Of a stretch of DNA of 64,000 bases, positions 56,007 to 64,000 are shown piece after piece (position 1 is the stretch's first letter; each line of letters opens with the position of its first letter). The DNA is from Campylobacter concisus (GTDB taxonomy: Bacteria; Campylobacterota; Campylobacteria; Campylobacterales; Campylobacteraceae). The stretch spans positions 245,776-309,775 of the forward strand of contig NZ_CABPVS010000004.1 in assembly GCF_902460845.1 (NCBI RefSeq), read 5' to 3'. The position numbers were made by a program, and so were the translations under genes. The notes under the pieces were generated by a model, which was given only the letters and a program-made list of their open reading frames with translations, was not told where the DNA came from and ran no database searches.

Positions 56007-56306
56007 GATAAAAGACAAGTATAGTAGGGATGGGATGGAGATATAAGCAAGTTATCGGCAGCAAGAAATCTTTAATAGATTGTTATAGAGTGGGTACCGG
56101 TAGGACAAATTTTATCAAAATGACTAATATGTGATTTTTGCTTTCAAAATACGATTTTAAAGACAAATTTAGCCAAAAGAGTAATATGCTAAATTTGCAT
56201 ATTACTTAAATAATTCTTAAAAAAATATACTAATTTTAAAACTAAATTTACATTTGCAGTTGTATAATAATCTCATAATTTTCAGTAATACCAGAAAGGA
56301 TCAAAA
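56007..56306. other. Gap between element 2 and fdhF
   Basis: No gene. It probably includes the lost right end of element 2. A TATAAT with a preceding TG at 56263-56268 and AGAAAGGATCAAAA before the ATG belong to the formate dehydrogenase gene. Confidence 0.5.
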
Positions 56307-58550
56307 ATGGAAGAGATCGTAAAGACCACCTGTCCATATTGCGGTACGGGCTGCGGCATCGATCTTATCGTGCGAAACGGTAGAATCGTAGACGCCAAAC
56401 CCAGCAAAGACCACCACGTAAACGACGGCGAGCTTTGCTTAAAAGGAATGTTCGGATGGGAGTTCGTAAACTCTCCTAAACGATTAAGCCGACCGATGAT
56501 GAGAAAGCTAAACGGCGTCTACGACAAGCACGGCGAGCTTGAAGAAGTGAGTTTTGAGGAGGTTTATGATTTCCTTGCGGATAAATTTAAATCTACCGTC
56601 GAAAAATACGGCCCAAGCTCAATCATGGGCTTTAGCTCTGCGCGCTCAAATAACGAAGACAACTACGTTTTCCAGAAATTTTTCCGCGCTCAGGGCAGCA
56701 ACAACGTCGATCACTGCGCCCGTCTTTGACACGCTCCTACAGTGGCAGGTCTTGCCAGCACGCTAGGAAACGGAACAATGACCAATGATTTAGTAGAATT
56801 CGCGACCGACACGGACGTATTTTTACTCATCGGTACCAACACGAGCGAGTGCCACCCGATCATCGCTATGCAGATGCAGCGCGGTCTTCAGCGAGGTGCC
56901 AAGATGATCGTCGTAGATCCAAAGCGCACCGATATGGCTAAAAAAGCCGATATTTTCTTGCAAATCCCGATCGGAGCGAATATCAAAACGCTAAATACGA
57001 TGATGCATGTCATAATCGCCGAAAATTTGCAAGATAGCGAGTTTATCGAGAAGTACTCCGAGGGATTTGAATATCTAAAAGAAGCGGTTAAGGACTTTAC
57101 GCCTGAGCGTTTCGAGCGCGAAACGGGCGTCAAAAAAGAGCTCATCATAGAGGCAGCTAGAATGTATGCTAAAGCAGGCGCGGCGGCGATTTGCTACACG
57201 ATGGGTATCACGCAGTTTAGCGACGGCACGTCAAACGTCTTTTCGCTATCAAATTTAGCCGTTTTAACCGGAAATTTAGGCAAAAAGGGTGCGGGCGTAA
57301 ATCCTCTGCGCGGTCAAAACAACGTCCAAGGCGCATGCGACATGGGCGCGCTGCCTAACGTCATCCCAGCCGGCGCGGTAAATAGCCCTTATGCACAGGA
57401 GCAAGCGCGCAAAGTATGGCACTTTGAGCTAAATCCGGTTCCGGGCTCTAAGCTAACGCAAGCGCCGGATAAAATGGATAGCGGCGAGCTAAAAGTCCTC
57501 TACGTCTACGGCGAAAACCCCGTAATGAGCGACCCTTGGACCGAGCACTTCGCCCACGCCGTGCATCATCTAGACTGCTTTATAGTGCAGGATTTGTTTT
57601 TCACAGAGAGCGCGCATAAGGCCGATGTGGTGCTACCTGCCGCGGGCTGGGGTGAAAAGGACGGAACCTTTATCAACACCTCTCGCCGCGTCCAACGCAC
57701 GCGCAAGGCTAGCGAGCCCGTTAACGGCGTGGAGCCCGACTGGAAGGTCGTTTGCAACATCGCAAACCGCATGGGGCTAGAGGGGTTTGATTTTGCGAGC
57801 CCTGAACAAATTTGGAACGAGCTAAGGGAGCTTATGCCTAAATTTTTCGGCGGTATCAGCTACTATAGACTAGGCAAGCTAGGCGGTATCAGCTGGCCAT
57901 GCCCAGACGAGGAACACCCTGGTACGCCGGTGCTTTACGCAGATCACAAGTCCATGCTGCCTGGCGGCAAATTCCGCTTCGCGCCGGTACTTTACGTAGA
58001 TGATAAAGAGGAGCGCGCAAAGGCTGAGGCTGAATTTAGAGCCAAGATGAATATCCCGGACGGCTACCCAGTCGGTAGCGGCGCGCTTAGCGAGGTGCCT
58101 GATGAGGTATATCCGTGCCTATTTACGACCGGACGCAAGGTCTATCACTACCACACCGGCACGATGACTAGAGAGTGTCCGGCTCTTGAATACGGTGCGG
58201 GCATCGAGGGCGCGCTCATAGAGGTGAGTCCCGATATCGCTCGCGAGAGGGAGCTAGAGGAGGGCTGCTACGCGCTCGTACAAAACAAACGCGGCCAGAT
58301 TGCGGCAAAACTTCGCATAAATCCGGATCTAAAAGAAGGCACGATATTTACGACCTTCCACTACAGCGAAGCCGACGGCAACGAGCTAGCAAACGCCGGC
58401 GATCCTGACCCGCTCTCAGGTATCACGCCACTAAAGATGACGATAGCAAATATCAGACGTCTAAGCGAAGATGAGTTTATCAAATTTAGAGAGCAAAACG
58501 AGATGTCGATGCACTCGGCAAATCCGTATTTGTCGCCTGTTAGAGCGTAA
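56307..58550 (+). CDS. fdhF: Formate dehydrogenase, FdhF-like selenoprotein
   Basis: 747 residues if TGA at 56727-56729 is read as selenocysteine 141 (DHCARLUHAPTVAGL). The N-terminal [4Fe-4S] site is CPYCGTGC (C9, C12, C16) with CLKG near 45. The molybdopterin domains follow and match FdhF (MGITQFSDGTSNV; LRGQNNVQGACDMG; TGRKVYHYHTGTMTREC near the C-terminus). It oxidises formate to CO2 or reduces CO2. There is no Tat signal, so it is cytoplasmic, unlike the FdhA in the same locus. A SECIS-like hairpin follows the UGA. It lies alone, convergent to fdhB, with no electron-transfer partner next to it. Confidence 0.9.
56727..56764 (+). promoter_or_regulatory. Bacterial SECIS of fdhF
   Basis: Counting from UGA, nt 18-30 form GGCA-GGUCU-UGCC; loop GGUCU at nt 22-26 is the same as in E. 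coli fdhF. Directs SelB/selenocysteine insertion at UGA 56727. Confidence 0.85.
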
Positions 58551-58554
58551 ATTT

Positions 58555-58578
58555 AGGGCGGGAGACCGCCCTTTCTAC
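58555..58578 (+). terminator. Terminator of fdhF
   Basis: AGGGCGG-GAGA-CCGCCCT followed by TTTCTACTT, 5 bp after the stop. Confidence 0.75.
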
Positions 58579-58671
58579 TTAAATTTATCCATTTTTATTT
58601 TAAATTTACCTGCATTCAAATTTGACGAACTAACGCGTAAAAAATTTAATAAAGCTAAAGAAGTGCGAGTT

Positions 58672-58702
58672 AAATTTGACGCAGTCAAACTGCGTCAAAT
58701 TT
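58672..58702. terminator. Hairpin between fdhF and fdhB
   Basis: AAATTTGACGCAG/CTGCGTCAAATTT: a perfect 13-bp stem with a TCAAA loop. A second hairpin (GAGATTGC/GCAATCTC) follows at about 58705-58729. They may terminate fdhB on the minus strand. Confidence 0.6.
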
Positions 58703-58748
58703 GATGAGATTGCTCGCTCCTGCAATCTCGGCGAGAGCGAGCTAAATT

Positions 58749-59390
58749 TTAAGATTTTATCTTAAGCCTATCGCCAGCATAGTAGGCGAGCTTCCAAGTC
58801 AGAGTTTGCTTTAGGTCTTTAAAGCCGTAGCCGCGTGCCTTGACCCTATCGCCGTAGATTTTTTCTATCATTGCAGATTCGCCTACTAGCAGCGCCTTTG
58901 TCGAGCACATTGCGGCACAAACCGGCACTTTGCCTTCGGAAATTCTGTTTTGGCCATACTCTTCACGCTCTAGCTCGCTATTTGTAGGCTCTGGACCACC
59001 TGCACACATCGTACATTTATCCATAACGCCTCTTGCGCCAAATACACCATCTTTAGGGAATTGTGGTGCGCCGAACGGACACGCGTATAGGCAGTATCCG
59101 CAGCCGATGCAGATATCTTTGTCGTGTAGCACGATACCATCGCTCCTGATATAAAAGCAATCAACCGGGCAAACCAGCGAGCACGGAGCGTCCTCGCAGT
59201 GCATGCAGGCTATCGAGGTTGATATTTCCTTACCAGGTACGCCTTCGTTTAGCGTGATGACGCGGCGGCGGCGGATGCCAAGAGGCAGCTCGTGAGCCTC
59301 GTCGCAAGCCACCGCACAGCCGTTACAGTCGATACATCTATCGTCGTCGCAGTAAAATTTAAGTCTATTGTTATCGTTAAATTCGCTCAT
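58749..59390 (-). CDS. fdhB: Formate dehydrogenase iron-sulfur subunit
   Basis: 213 residues. Cys clusters for several [4Fe-4S] centres: CIDCNGCAVAC near residues 19-29, CMHCEDAPCSLVC near 63-75, CIGCGYCLYAC near 95-105, and CTMC near 125. It passes electrons from FdhA towards the quinone pool. It follows fdhA on the minus strand by one base. In C. jejuni a cytochrome b subunit (fdhC) comes next, but here the gene is followed only by hairpins and the convergent fdhF. Confidence 0.92.
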   Translation of the reverse strand: MSEFNDNNRLKFYCDDDRCIDCNGCAVACDEAHELPLGIRRRRVITLNEGVPGKEISTSIACMHCEDAPCSLVCPVDCFYIRSDGIVLHDKDICIGCGYCLYACPFGAPQFPKDGVFGARGVMDKCTMCAGGPEPTNSELEREEYGQNRISEGKVPVCAAMCSTKALLVGESAMIEKIYGDRVKARGYGFKDLKQTLTWKLAYYAGDRLKIKS

Positions 59391-59391
59391 T

Positions 59392-62226
59392 TTACGCCTT
59401 TTCTATGCGGCATAGACCGCTTTTGGTTTCAGGAATCTGAGTGTTTATATCATATCCGTAGTTAGTGACGGTATTTGCGCTCTCGCCTACCGCATAAGGC
59501 TTGGTGCCTTCCGGGAAGTTACCCGTCATATCGGCGCCTTGCATATAGCCCGCATAATGAAACGGCATAAAGATGGTGTCGGGTTTAACGGACGGTACCA
59601 CTCTGGCGCGCACCTTAACCTTAGTACCTTCAGGCGAATGAACCCAGATGAAATCCCAGTTTTTAATGCCGTATTTAGCCGCAAGCTCAGGGTGGATATC
59701 CGCAAACATCTCAGGCGTTAGACGGCTTAGATACATACTAGCTCTCGTCTCCATGCCCGCGCCGCTAAAATTTACGAGGCGAGCCGTCGTGAGGATAATA
59801 GGAAATTCTTTTGAGTAGTCCTTTGCTAGCTGGACGGATTTAAATTTTGTATCGACGCGGTTTTGAAGTTTCTTATCCTCAAAGCTCGGATACTTCTGCG
59901 CTAGATCAAATCTAGGCGTATGCAGCGGCTCTCTGTGAAGAGGAATTTGATCCGCAAAAGTCCAAACGATCGTCCTAGCTCGCGCGTTGCCGTACGGAGC
60001 GATATTTTTCTCCATGCATTTTTTAGCGATGATATTACTATCGTCATGTATCCAGCTGCCGCCTATTTTAGCCTTTTCATCCTCGGTTAGCGTGATGCCT
60101 AGCACCTTTTCGATGTTATCTTTTTTGATCTCCGGATATCCGCCCTTGACAAACGAATCTACGGGAGCGCTACCGTCTGCGGCTAATTGGCTAACTCCGT
60201 TATGCTCTAAGCCGAAGCGGTTTCTAAAACCCATACCGCCTTGCCTAACGGACTTGTTTATATCGTAAAGTATCGGGCTGCCCGGATGATCCTCAGTCCA
60301 GCACGGCCACGGCAGACCGTAGTATTCGCCTTCGACTACGGTGCCCGGTTTTCCTAGACTTGTTTTTTCGTCAAATTTATCCCAGTTTTCTTGGTGCTTT
60401 TTGAGCCTTTCCGGAGTCCAACCCGTCATGCCGATAGTTTTTATTATATTTGCGATCTCGCGCGTAGCGACCTCAGGCCACTCGATCTTACCTTCGGCGT
60501 CTCTGATCGTGCGCGTTAGCTCGTCATAGTAGCCTAGCCTTTTGGCAAGCTCAAACAAAATTTCGTGATCGGGCATACTCTCAAAAAGCGGCTCTACGAC
60601 CTGGCTTCTCCACTGGCCGCTGCGGTTTGTCGCTACAACCGTACCGCTGGTTTCAAACTGCGTCGCCGCAGGCAGTATGTAGACATCGTCTTTTTTGTCA
60701 GTTATCACGCCGGCATCGTTTACGAAAGGATCTACCAGCACTAAAAGCTCAAGCGCATCTAGCCCCTCTTTTACTTTTACTTGTTGCGCGGTAGAGGTGA
60801 TACCGTTGCCGATTACTACTAAGGCTTTTATACTGTCGCCGGCATTATCTACGGCTTCGTTGCCGTTTTTACCATCAAGCACGCCCGCCCACCATTTTGA
60901 TAGCGTAAATCCGGGCTTAAACATCATTTCAGGCTTAACGAAATTCTTTTGGAGCCATTCAAAATCGACCTTCCACATCTTAGCGAAGTATTTCCAGTTG
61001 GCTTCGTTTTTTGGATAGTATCCGGGCAACTCGGTCGGCAAATTCGCCATATCCGTCGCGCCTTGAACATTGTCGTGGCCGCGAAGGATATTACAGCCGC
61101 CGCCGCTAACGCCCATATTTCCTAGCACTAGTTGCAGGATCGGAGCGATACGGGTATTTGAGCTGCCTATTGTGTGCTGAGTTAGACCCATCGCCCAAAC
61201 AACCGATCCCGGACGATTTTTAGCGTAAACTTCGGTTATCTCAAGAAGCGTCTCTTTTTTGATCCCGCAAACATCGGCTACGACTTCAGGCGTCCATTTG
61301 GCAGCCTCTTCGCGGATCAGATCCATACCGTAGACGCGGTCGTTTATAAATTCCTTATCTTCCCAGCCGTTTTGAAATATGATATTCATCATGCCGTACA
61401 TAAAAGGTATATCCGTACCGGTGCGAATTTGAGCGAAATAATCAGCCTTAGCCGCAGTTCTCGTGTATCTTGGATCGATCACGATTAGCTTTGCGCCGTT
61501 ATTTTCCTTCGCTTTTAGAAAATGCCTAAAGCCAACTGGGTGGTTTACCGCCGGATTTGCGCCCACTATAAAGATAGACTTCGCGTTTTGGATATCTCCA
61601 AGATGATTTGTCATAGCTCCGTAACCCCAAGTATTCGCCACACCGGCGACTGTAGAGCTGTGTCAAAGACGTGCTTGGTGATCTAGGTTATTAGTCCCGA
61701 ACATCGCTACGAATTTGCTTATATAATAGCTTTGTTCGTTGCAATCTTTTGCAGAGCCTAGAAACATCACTTGCTCCGGGTTTTTCTCGCGATATGCTTT
61801 TAGCTTGGCGCCGATCTCGTCGAGAGCCTCTTTGTAGCTGATGCGTTTCCATTTGCCGCCTGCTTTTTTCATCGGGTATTTTACGCGGCAGTGAGAGCGC
61901 ACCATATCGATGACGTCGCTACCCTTACAGCAGTGGCCGCCAGCGCTTACGGGGTGATCTTGAGCTACCTCTTGGCGCACCCATACGCCGTTTTCCACCT
62001 CAGCCCGCACTCCGCATCCAACGGAGCAAACCGTACAAATAGTTTTTACGATTTTAGAGTTTGGAAACGGATTTGCCATCTCTTCTTGAGTTGCACTTCT
62101 GGTTACGCCGCTAGCGGCCAGTCCACTCATGCCGCCCGCTACGCCCGCTAGCGCGGCCATTTTTAAAAACGATCTTCGCCCGACTGCGTTTGAGTGGGGC
62201 ATAAGACGTAAATTTGCCTCAGACAT
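59392..62226 (-). CDS. fdhA: Formate dehydrogenase catalytic subunit, Tat-exported selenoprotein
   Basis: 944 residues if TGA at 61663-61665 is selenocysteine 188 (DHQARLUHSSTVAG). A twin-arginine signal, GRRSFLKMAALAGVAGG, lies at about residues 16-32, so it is exported folded to the periplasm. The [4Fe-4S] site is CTVCSVGC near 65-72. Mo/W-bis-MGD domains are seen in LRGHDNVQGATDM and FMPFHYAGYMQGADMTGNFPEG. It oxidises formate for respiration, a main electron donor in Campylobacter. It lies in an operon with a Tat-signal small protein and a TorD-like chaperone. The frame is otherwise intact. Confidence 0.93.
61635..61665 (-). promoter_or_regulatory. Bacterial SECIS of fdhA
   Basis: Counting from UGA, nt 17-31 form UCGCC-GGUGU-GGCGA: a 5-bp stem with loop GGUGU, at the same distance as in fdhF. 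Confidence 0.85.
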
Positions 62227-62247
62227 ATTTATCCTTTCTTAAATTTA

Positions 62248-62424
62248 TTATTTTGCTTGTTCGTAGTATAGATCCCAGTTTTTGCTTCTTTTATAAAGCA
62301 CTTCGGTCTTTTTACTTTTACCGTATTTTAGGTTTGACGCCGCTGCCGTCGCTACTCCGGCCGTAGCCGCTACCGCTCCGACTAGCCCCGCCTTTTTTAA
62401 AAATTCTCGCCTATTTTTTTGCAT
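62248..62424 (-). CDS. Small Tat-signal protein of the fdh operon
   Basis: 58 residues: MQKNRREFLKKAGLVGAVAA carries a twin-arginine motif and hydrophobic region, and the rest is short and basic (YGKSKKTEVLYKRSKNWDLY). Campylobacter fdh operons have such a small gene between the TorD-like gene and fdhA; its role is unknown, perhaps an accessory subunit or assembly aid. Its ATG overlaps the TorD-like stop by 14 bp. Too short for common gene callers. Confidence 0.82.
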   Translation of the reverse strand: MQKNRREFLKKAGLVGAVAATAGVATAAASNLKYGKSKKTEVLYKRSKNWDLYYEQAK

Positions 62425-63136
62425 TTTCTTCCTCCATAGCTTTTAGCTTTCTCACTCGGTTTTTTTGCCTTCTTATGGCCTCAGATCTTGAAACTCCGTC
62501 CAGAGTCTTTTTATTTTTGCCGTGACTTATAGGACGCGGCGCGCTTAAAACTACACGCTCAAACTCGATAAATCCTTGCAGTAGTACCGCGACGTCTTTG
62601 TAAATTTCGCTACTTTCGTGATTAAAAAGACTCTCTATAAACTCATCGATATTTGGATTTATGACCTCTTTAAAAAGCTGCTCCTCAAGCTCGCCGTATA
62701 GCTCCAGCTCGCTCTCTCGCGCGATAAATTCACTCACCAGCGCAAATACAAAGCCCACGTTGTCTTCGTTTTCTTTAAATTTAGCCTCGTTGCGTCTAAG
62801 GTCGGTGCGGGCTAAAATTTTACGTACTTTCGCGCAAGCATGCCCAACCTCGTAACCCTCGTCGTAGTACGACAGTGAGTTTCTAAGCGGACTTGGCGGA
62901 GCGTGGAAAATTTCATCGAATTCATCCACTAAATTTTGGGGATTTTTCTCGTCGAATTTTGCCTGTATGCGCATTATGGCGGCGGCCGATTCCTCGTTTA
63001 GAGCGTGTGCTGCGGCAAGGCCTAGCATCGCGTTTACGCCTGCAAATCTATCCGCGTCTTGGCTAAAAACGAAAAAACGCGAAAATAGCGAGTAGTAAAG
63101 CCCGCGTCCGGCTGCAAATTCGCCCTTGCTAGTCAT
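62411..63136 (-). CDS. TorD-like chaperone for formate dehydrogenase
   Basis: 241 residues, mostly helical. Blocks of the TorD/DmsD family: YYSLFSRFFVFSQDADRF at the start, VDEFDEIFHAPPSPLRNSLSYYDEGYEVGHACAKVR near 69-104 (shown here as parts EIFHAPPSP and YYDEGYEVGHA), and FVFALVSEFIARE. It should bind the FdhA Tat signal and guard cofactor loading before export. The C-terminus is basic and unlike other members. First gene of the fdh operon; a TATAGT -10 lies on the minus strand near 63189-63194. Confidence 0.8.
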   Translation of the reverse strand: MTSKGEFAAGRGLYYSLFSRFFVFSQDADRFAGVNAMLGLAAAHALNEESAAAIMRIQAKFDEKNPQNLVDEFDEIFHAPPSPLRNSLSYYDEGYEVGHACAKVRKILARTDLRRNEAKFKENEDNVGFVFALVSEFIARESELELYGELEEQLFKEVINPNIDEFIESLFNHESSEIYKDVAVLLQGFIEFERVVLSAPRPISHGKNKKTLDGVSRSEAIRRQKNRVRKLKAMEEENAKK

Positions 63137-63436
63137 TGCCTTCCTTTATCATTTTTGTCTATTTTTTGATATTTTTCTCGATCGTGAAACTATACTACTT
63201 TTTGGCTTATTTCTTATACTTAAAAAAAAATAAATTAAAAAAATTAATATACGCTTAAATATGCCTTAATTGCATATTGCTTGTAGCGAATTTTAGGGGA
63301 TAAAAGAAATATGAAATTTACGCATATATCTTGCATTTACGCTTTATTTTGATATTTACTTTTAACTCGGCTATTTTAACGGGCGTTAAACGAGCCTAAA
63401 TTTAAAACCTGGAGCGAAATTTGCAAAATTTGAGGC
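63137..63436. other. Promoter region of the fdh operon
   Basis: No gene. The minus-strand -10 TATAGT (63189-63194) and GATAAAGGAAGGCA before the TorD-like ATG are seen. A bulged hairpin GAGCCTAAATTT/AAATTTGAGGCTC (63392-63438) overlaps the end of the ABC gene and may terminate it. Confidence 0.5.
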
Positions 63437-64000
63437 TCATTCAAGCCCCAAAAACGCTCCTTCGTCAAATTTAAAATAAATCCTCTCGCCGACGTTAAAA
63501 TTTTGCGAATTCTCCGCCAGCGTTTTTATCAAAAAGTCGCCGACTTTAATTTTCACCAAAAGCTCTTTGCCAAGATAGAGCGAAACCGAGTGCAAGATGC
63601 CCTCAAGATAGCCTTCTATCAGCGTTTTGCTTAGCGTGATTTTGCTCGGGTTTACGGCGATCTTTGCGGCGCTACGCAAATTTGACGGCAAATTTACGAC
63701 CGCGTTTTCGTCAAATTTCAAAACCCCGTCCCGCGCGTCGAAAATATTTTTGTATTCGAATTCGCACACGCGCCCCTTGTGCAAAAAAACGTTTTCTTCG
63801 GCGATCGCGGTTAGCCATTTATCGTCGTGGCTAGCGATCACAAAGCCGCAGCCGTATCTTTGCCGCATGTAAAGCACCGCCTTGCCAAACAGCTTTGACG
63901 TGCCCACGTCCACGCTATTTGTCGGCTCGTCAAGCAGATATAGCCGCGATCTAAGCGCCAAATTTAACGCAAAACTAACGCGCTGCGTCTGTCCGGAGCT
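63437..64000 (-). CDS. ABC transporter ATP-binding protein, probably tungstate/molybdate (partial)
   Basis: The reading frame runs past the window end. The visible 187 residues begin at the ABC signature SSGQTQRVSFALNL, then Walker B RLYLLDEPTNSVD, the H-loop IASHDDKW, and a C-terminal TOBE-like domain (LYLGKELLVKIKVGDFLIKTL). TOBE-tailed ATPases of the TupC/ModC type import tungstate or molybdate, the metals of the formate dehydrogenase cofactor beside which this gene lies. The Walker A part and the rest of the operon are outside the window, so substrate is inference. Confidence 0.75.
   Translation of the reverse strand, partial: SSGQTQRVSFALNLALRSRLYLLDEPTNSVDVGTSKLFGKAVLYMRQRYGCGFVIASHDDKWLTAIAEENVFLHKGRVCEFEYKNIFDARDGVLKFDENAVVNLPSNLRSAAKIAVNPSKITLSKTLIEGYLEGILHSVSLYLGKELLVKIKVGDFLIKTLAENSQNFNVGERIYFKFDEGAFLGLE

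Larger units (their letters stand above)
53733..56040. mobile_element. Second, decayed element in tandem
   Basis: The leader and HTH gene are homologous to those of element 1, followed by a different, broken MobV-like relaxase. No integrase and no third att copy is seen; the right border is therefore uncertain (I place it just after the relaxase remnant). Confidence 0.65.

Noticed and set aside
56103-56117. GGACAAATTTTATC near the end of element 2 as a twelfth operator
   Set aside because: It lacks the right half site and is not followed by a -10 at 11 nt.
56307-58550. fdhF as two broken genes
   Set aside because: The TGA falls at the selenocysteine position of the family and a SECIS hairpin follows; the frame continues without loss.
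59392-62226. fdhA as a pseudogene with an internal stop
   Set aside because: Same reason: UGA at the catalytic position with a matching hairpin.

Overview
The window looks like the chromosome of an AT-rich epsilonproteobacterium of the genus Campylobacter, probably C. concisus or a near relative. The evidence is gene order: sppA, an aminofutalosine-deaminase-type amidohydrolase, aroQ, folK, flhF, flhG, a small membrane protein, fliA, fliM and fliY run in the order I know from C. jejuni. The TTG/GTG starts, the many ATGA overlaps and TATAAT -10 boxes without a clear -35 fit the same group. The species call is inference.

Region by region. 1-29 kb is housekeeping: argH followed by an OLD-like ATPase/TOPRIM protein that may have been inserted, a soluble CZB chemoreceptor, a HIT protein, a pheS-pheT-aroA-ispH overlap chain, rpsA, serA, efp, a small SelW-like selenoprotein read through UGA, a DJ-1 protein, an RRM protein with a GluQRS-like gene, and the flagellar regulatory/switch operon. 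The section ends with mnmA and tRNA-Asn.

29,045-53,732 is a 24.7-kb integrative element inserted into the 3' end of tRNA-Asn. It has a 20-bp att repeat, 25-bp inner repeats, a small HTH protein, and a ColE1-type mobilisation module (MbeC-like protein, HEN-type relaxase, and MbeB- and MbeD-like genes nested out of frame inside the relaxase). A HipA-like kinase and a tyrosine integrase lie at the far end. The integrase is frameshifted before its catalytic tyrosine. A second, decayed element of the same family follows in tandem (53,733 to about 56,040).

The cargo of element 1 (31.6-50.6 kb) is the most unusual part. It includes a WYL-domain regulator, Sir2, an HNH protein, a PAD/agmatine-deiminase-type enzyme, a metallophosphoesterase, a Cas4-like/exonuclease fusion (DUF2779), PD-(D/E)XK proteins, several proteins I do not recognise, an McrBC system and a tandem AAA+ ATPase. 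Nearly every transcription unit starts behind the same operator, RGACA-N5/6-TGTCY, whose right end usually lies exactly 11 nt before a TATAAT-like -10. Eleven sites serve about fourteen promoters, including that of the WYL gene. I read this as one coordinately controlled, probably defence- or stress-related regulon carried on a mobile element.

56.3-64 kb is more GC-rich and concerns formate oxidation. It holds a cytoplasmic FdhF-like selenoprotein facing a Tat-exported FdhA selenoprotein with FdhB, a 58-aa Tat-signal protein and a TorD-like chaperone. The end of an ABC transporter ATPase with a TOBE-like tail (probably tungstate or molybdate) runs off the window. All three selenoproteins have a small hairpin with a G/U-containing loop about 22-29 nt from the first base of UGA, as expected of a bacterial SECIS.
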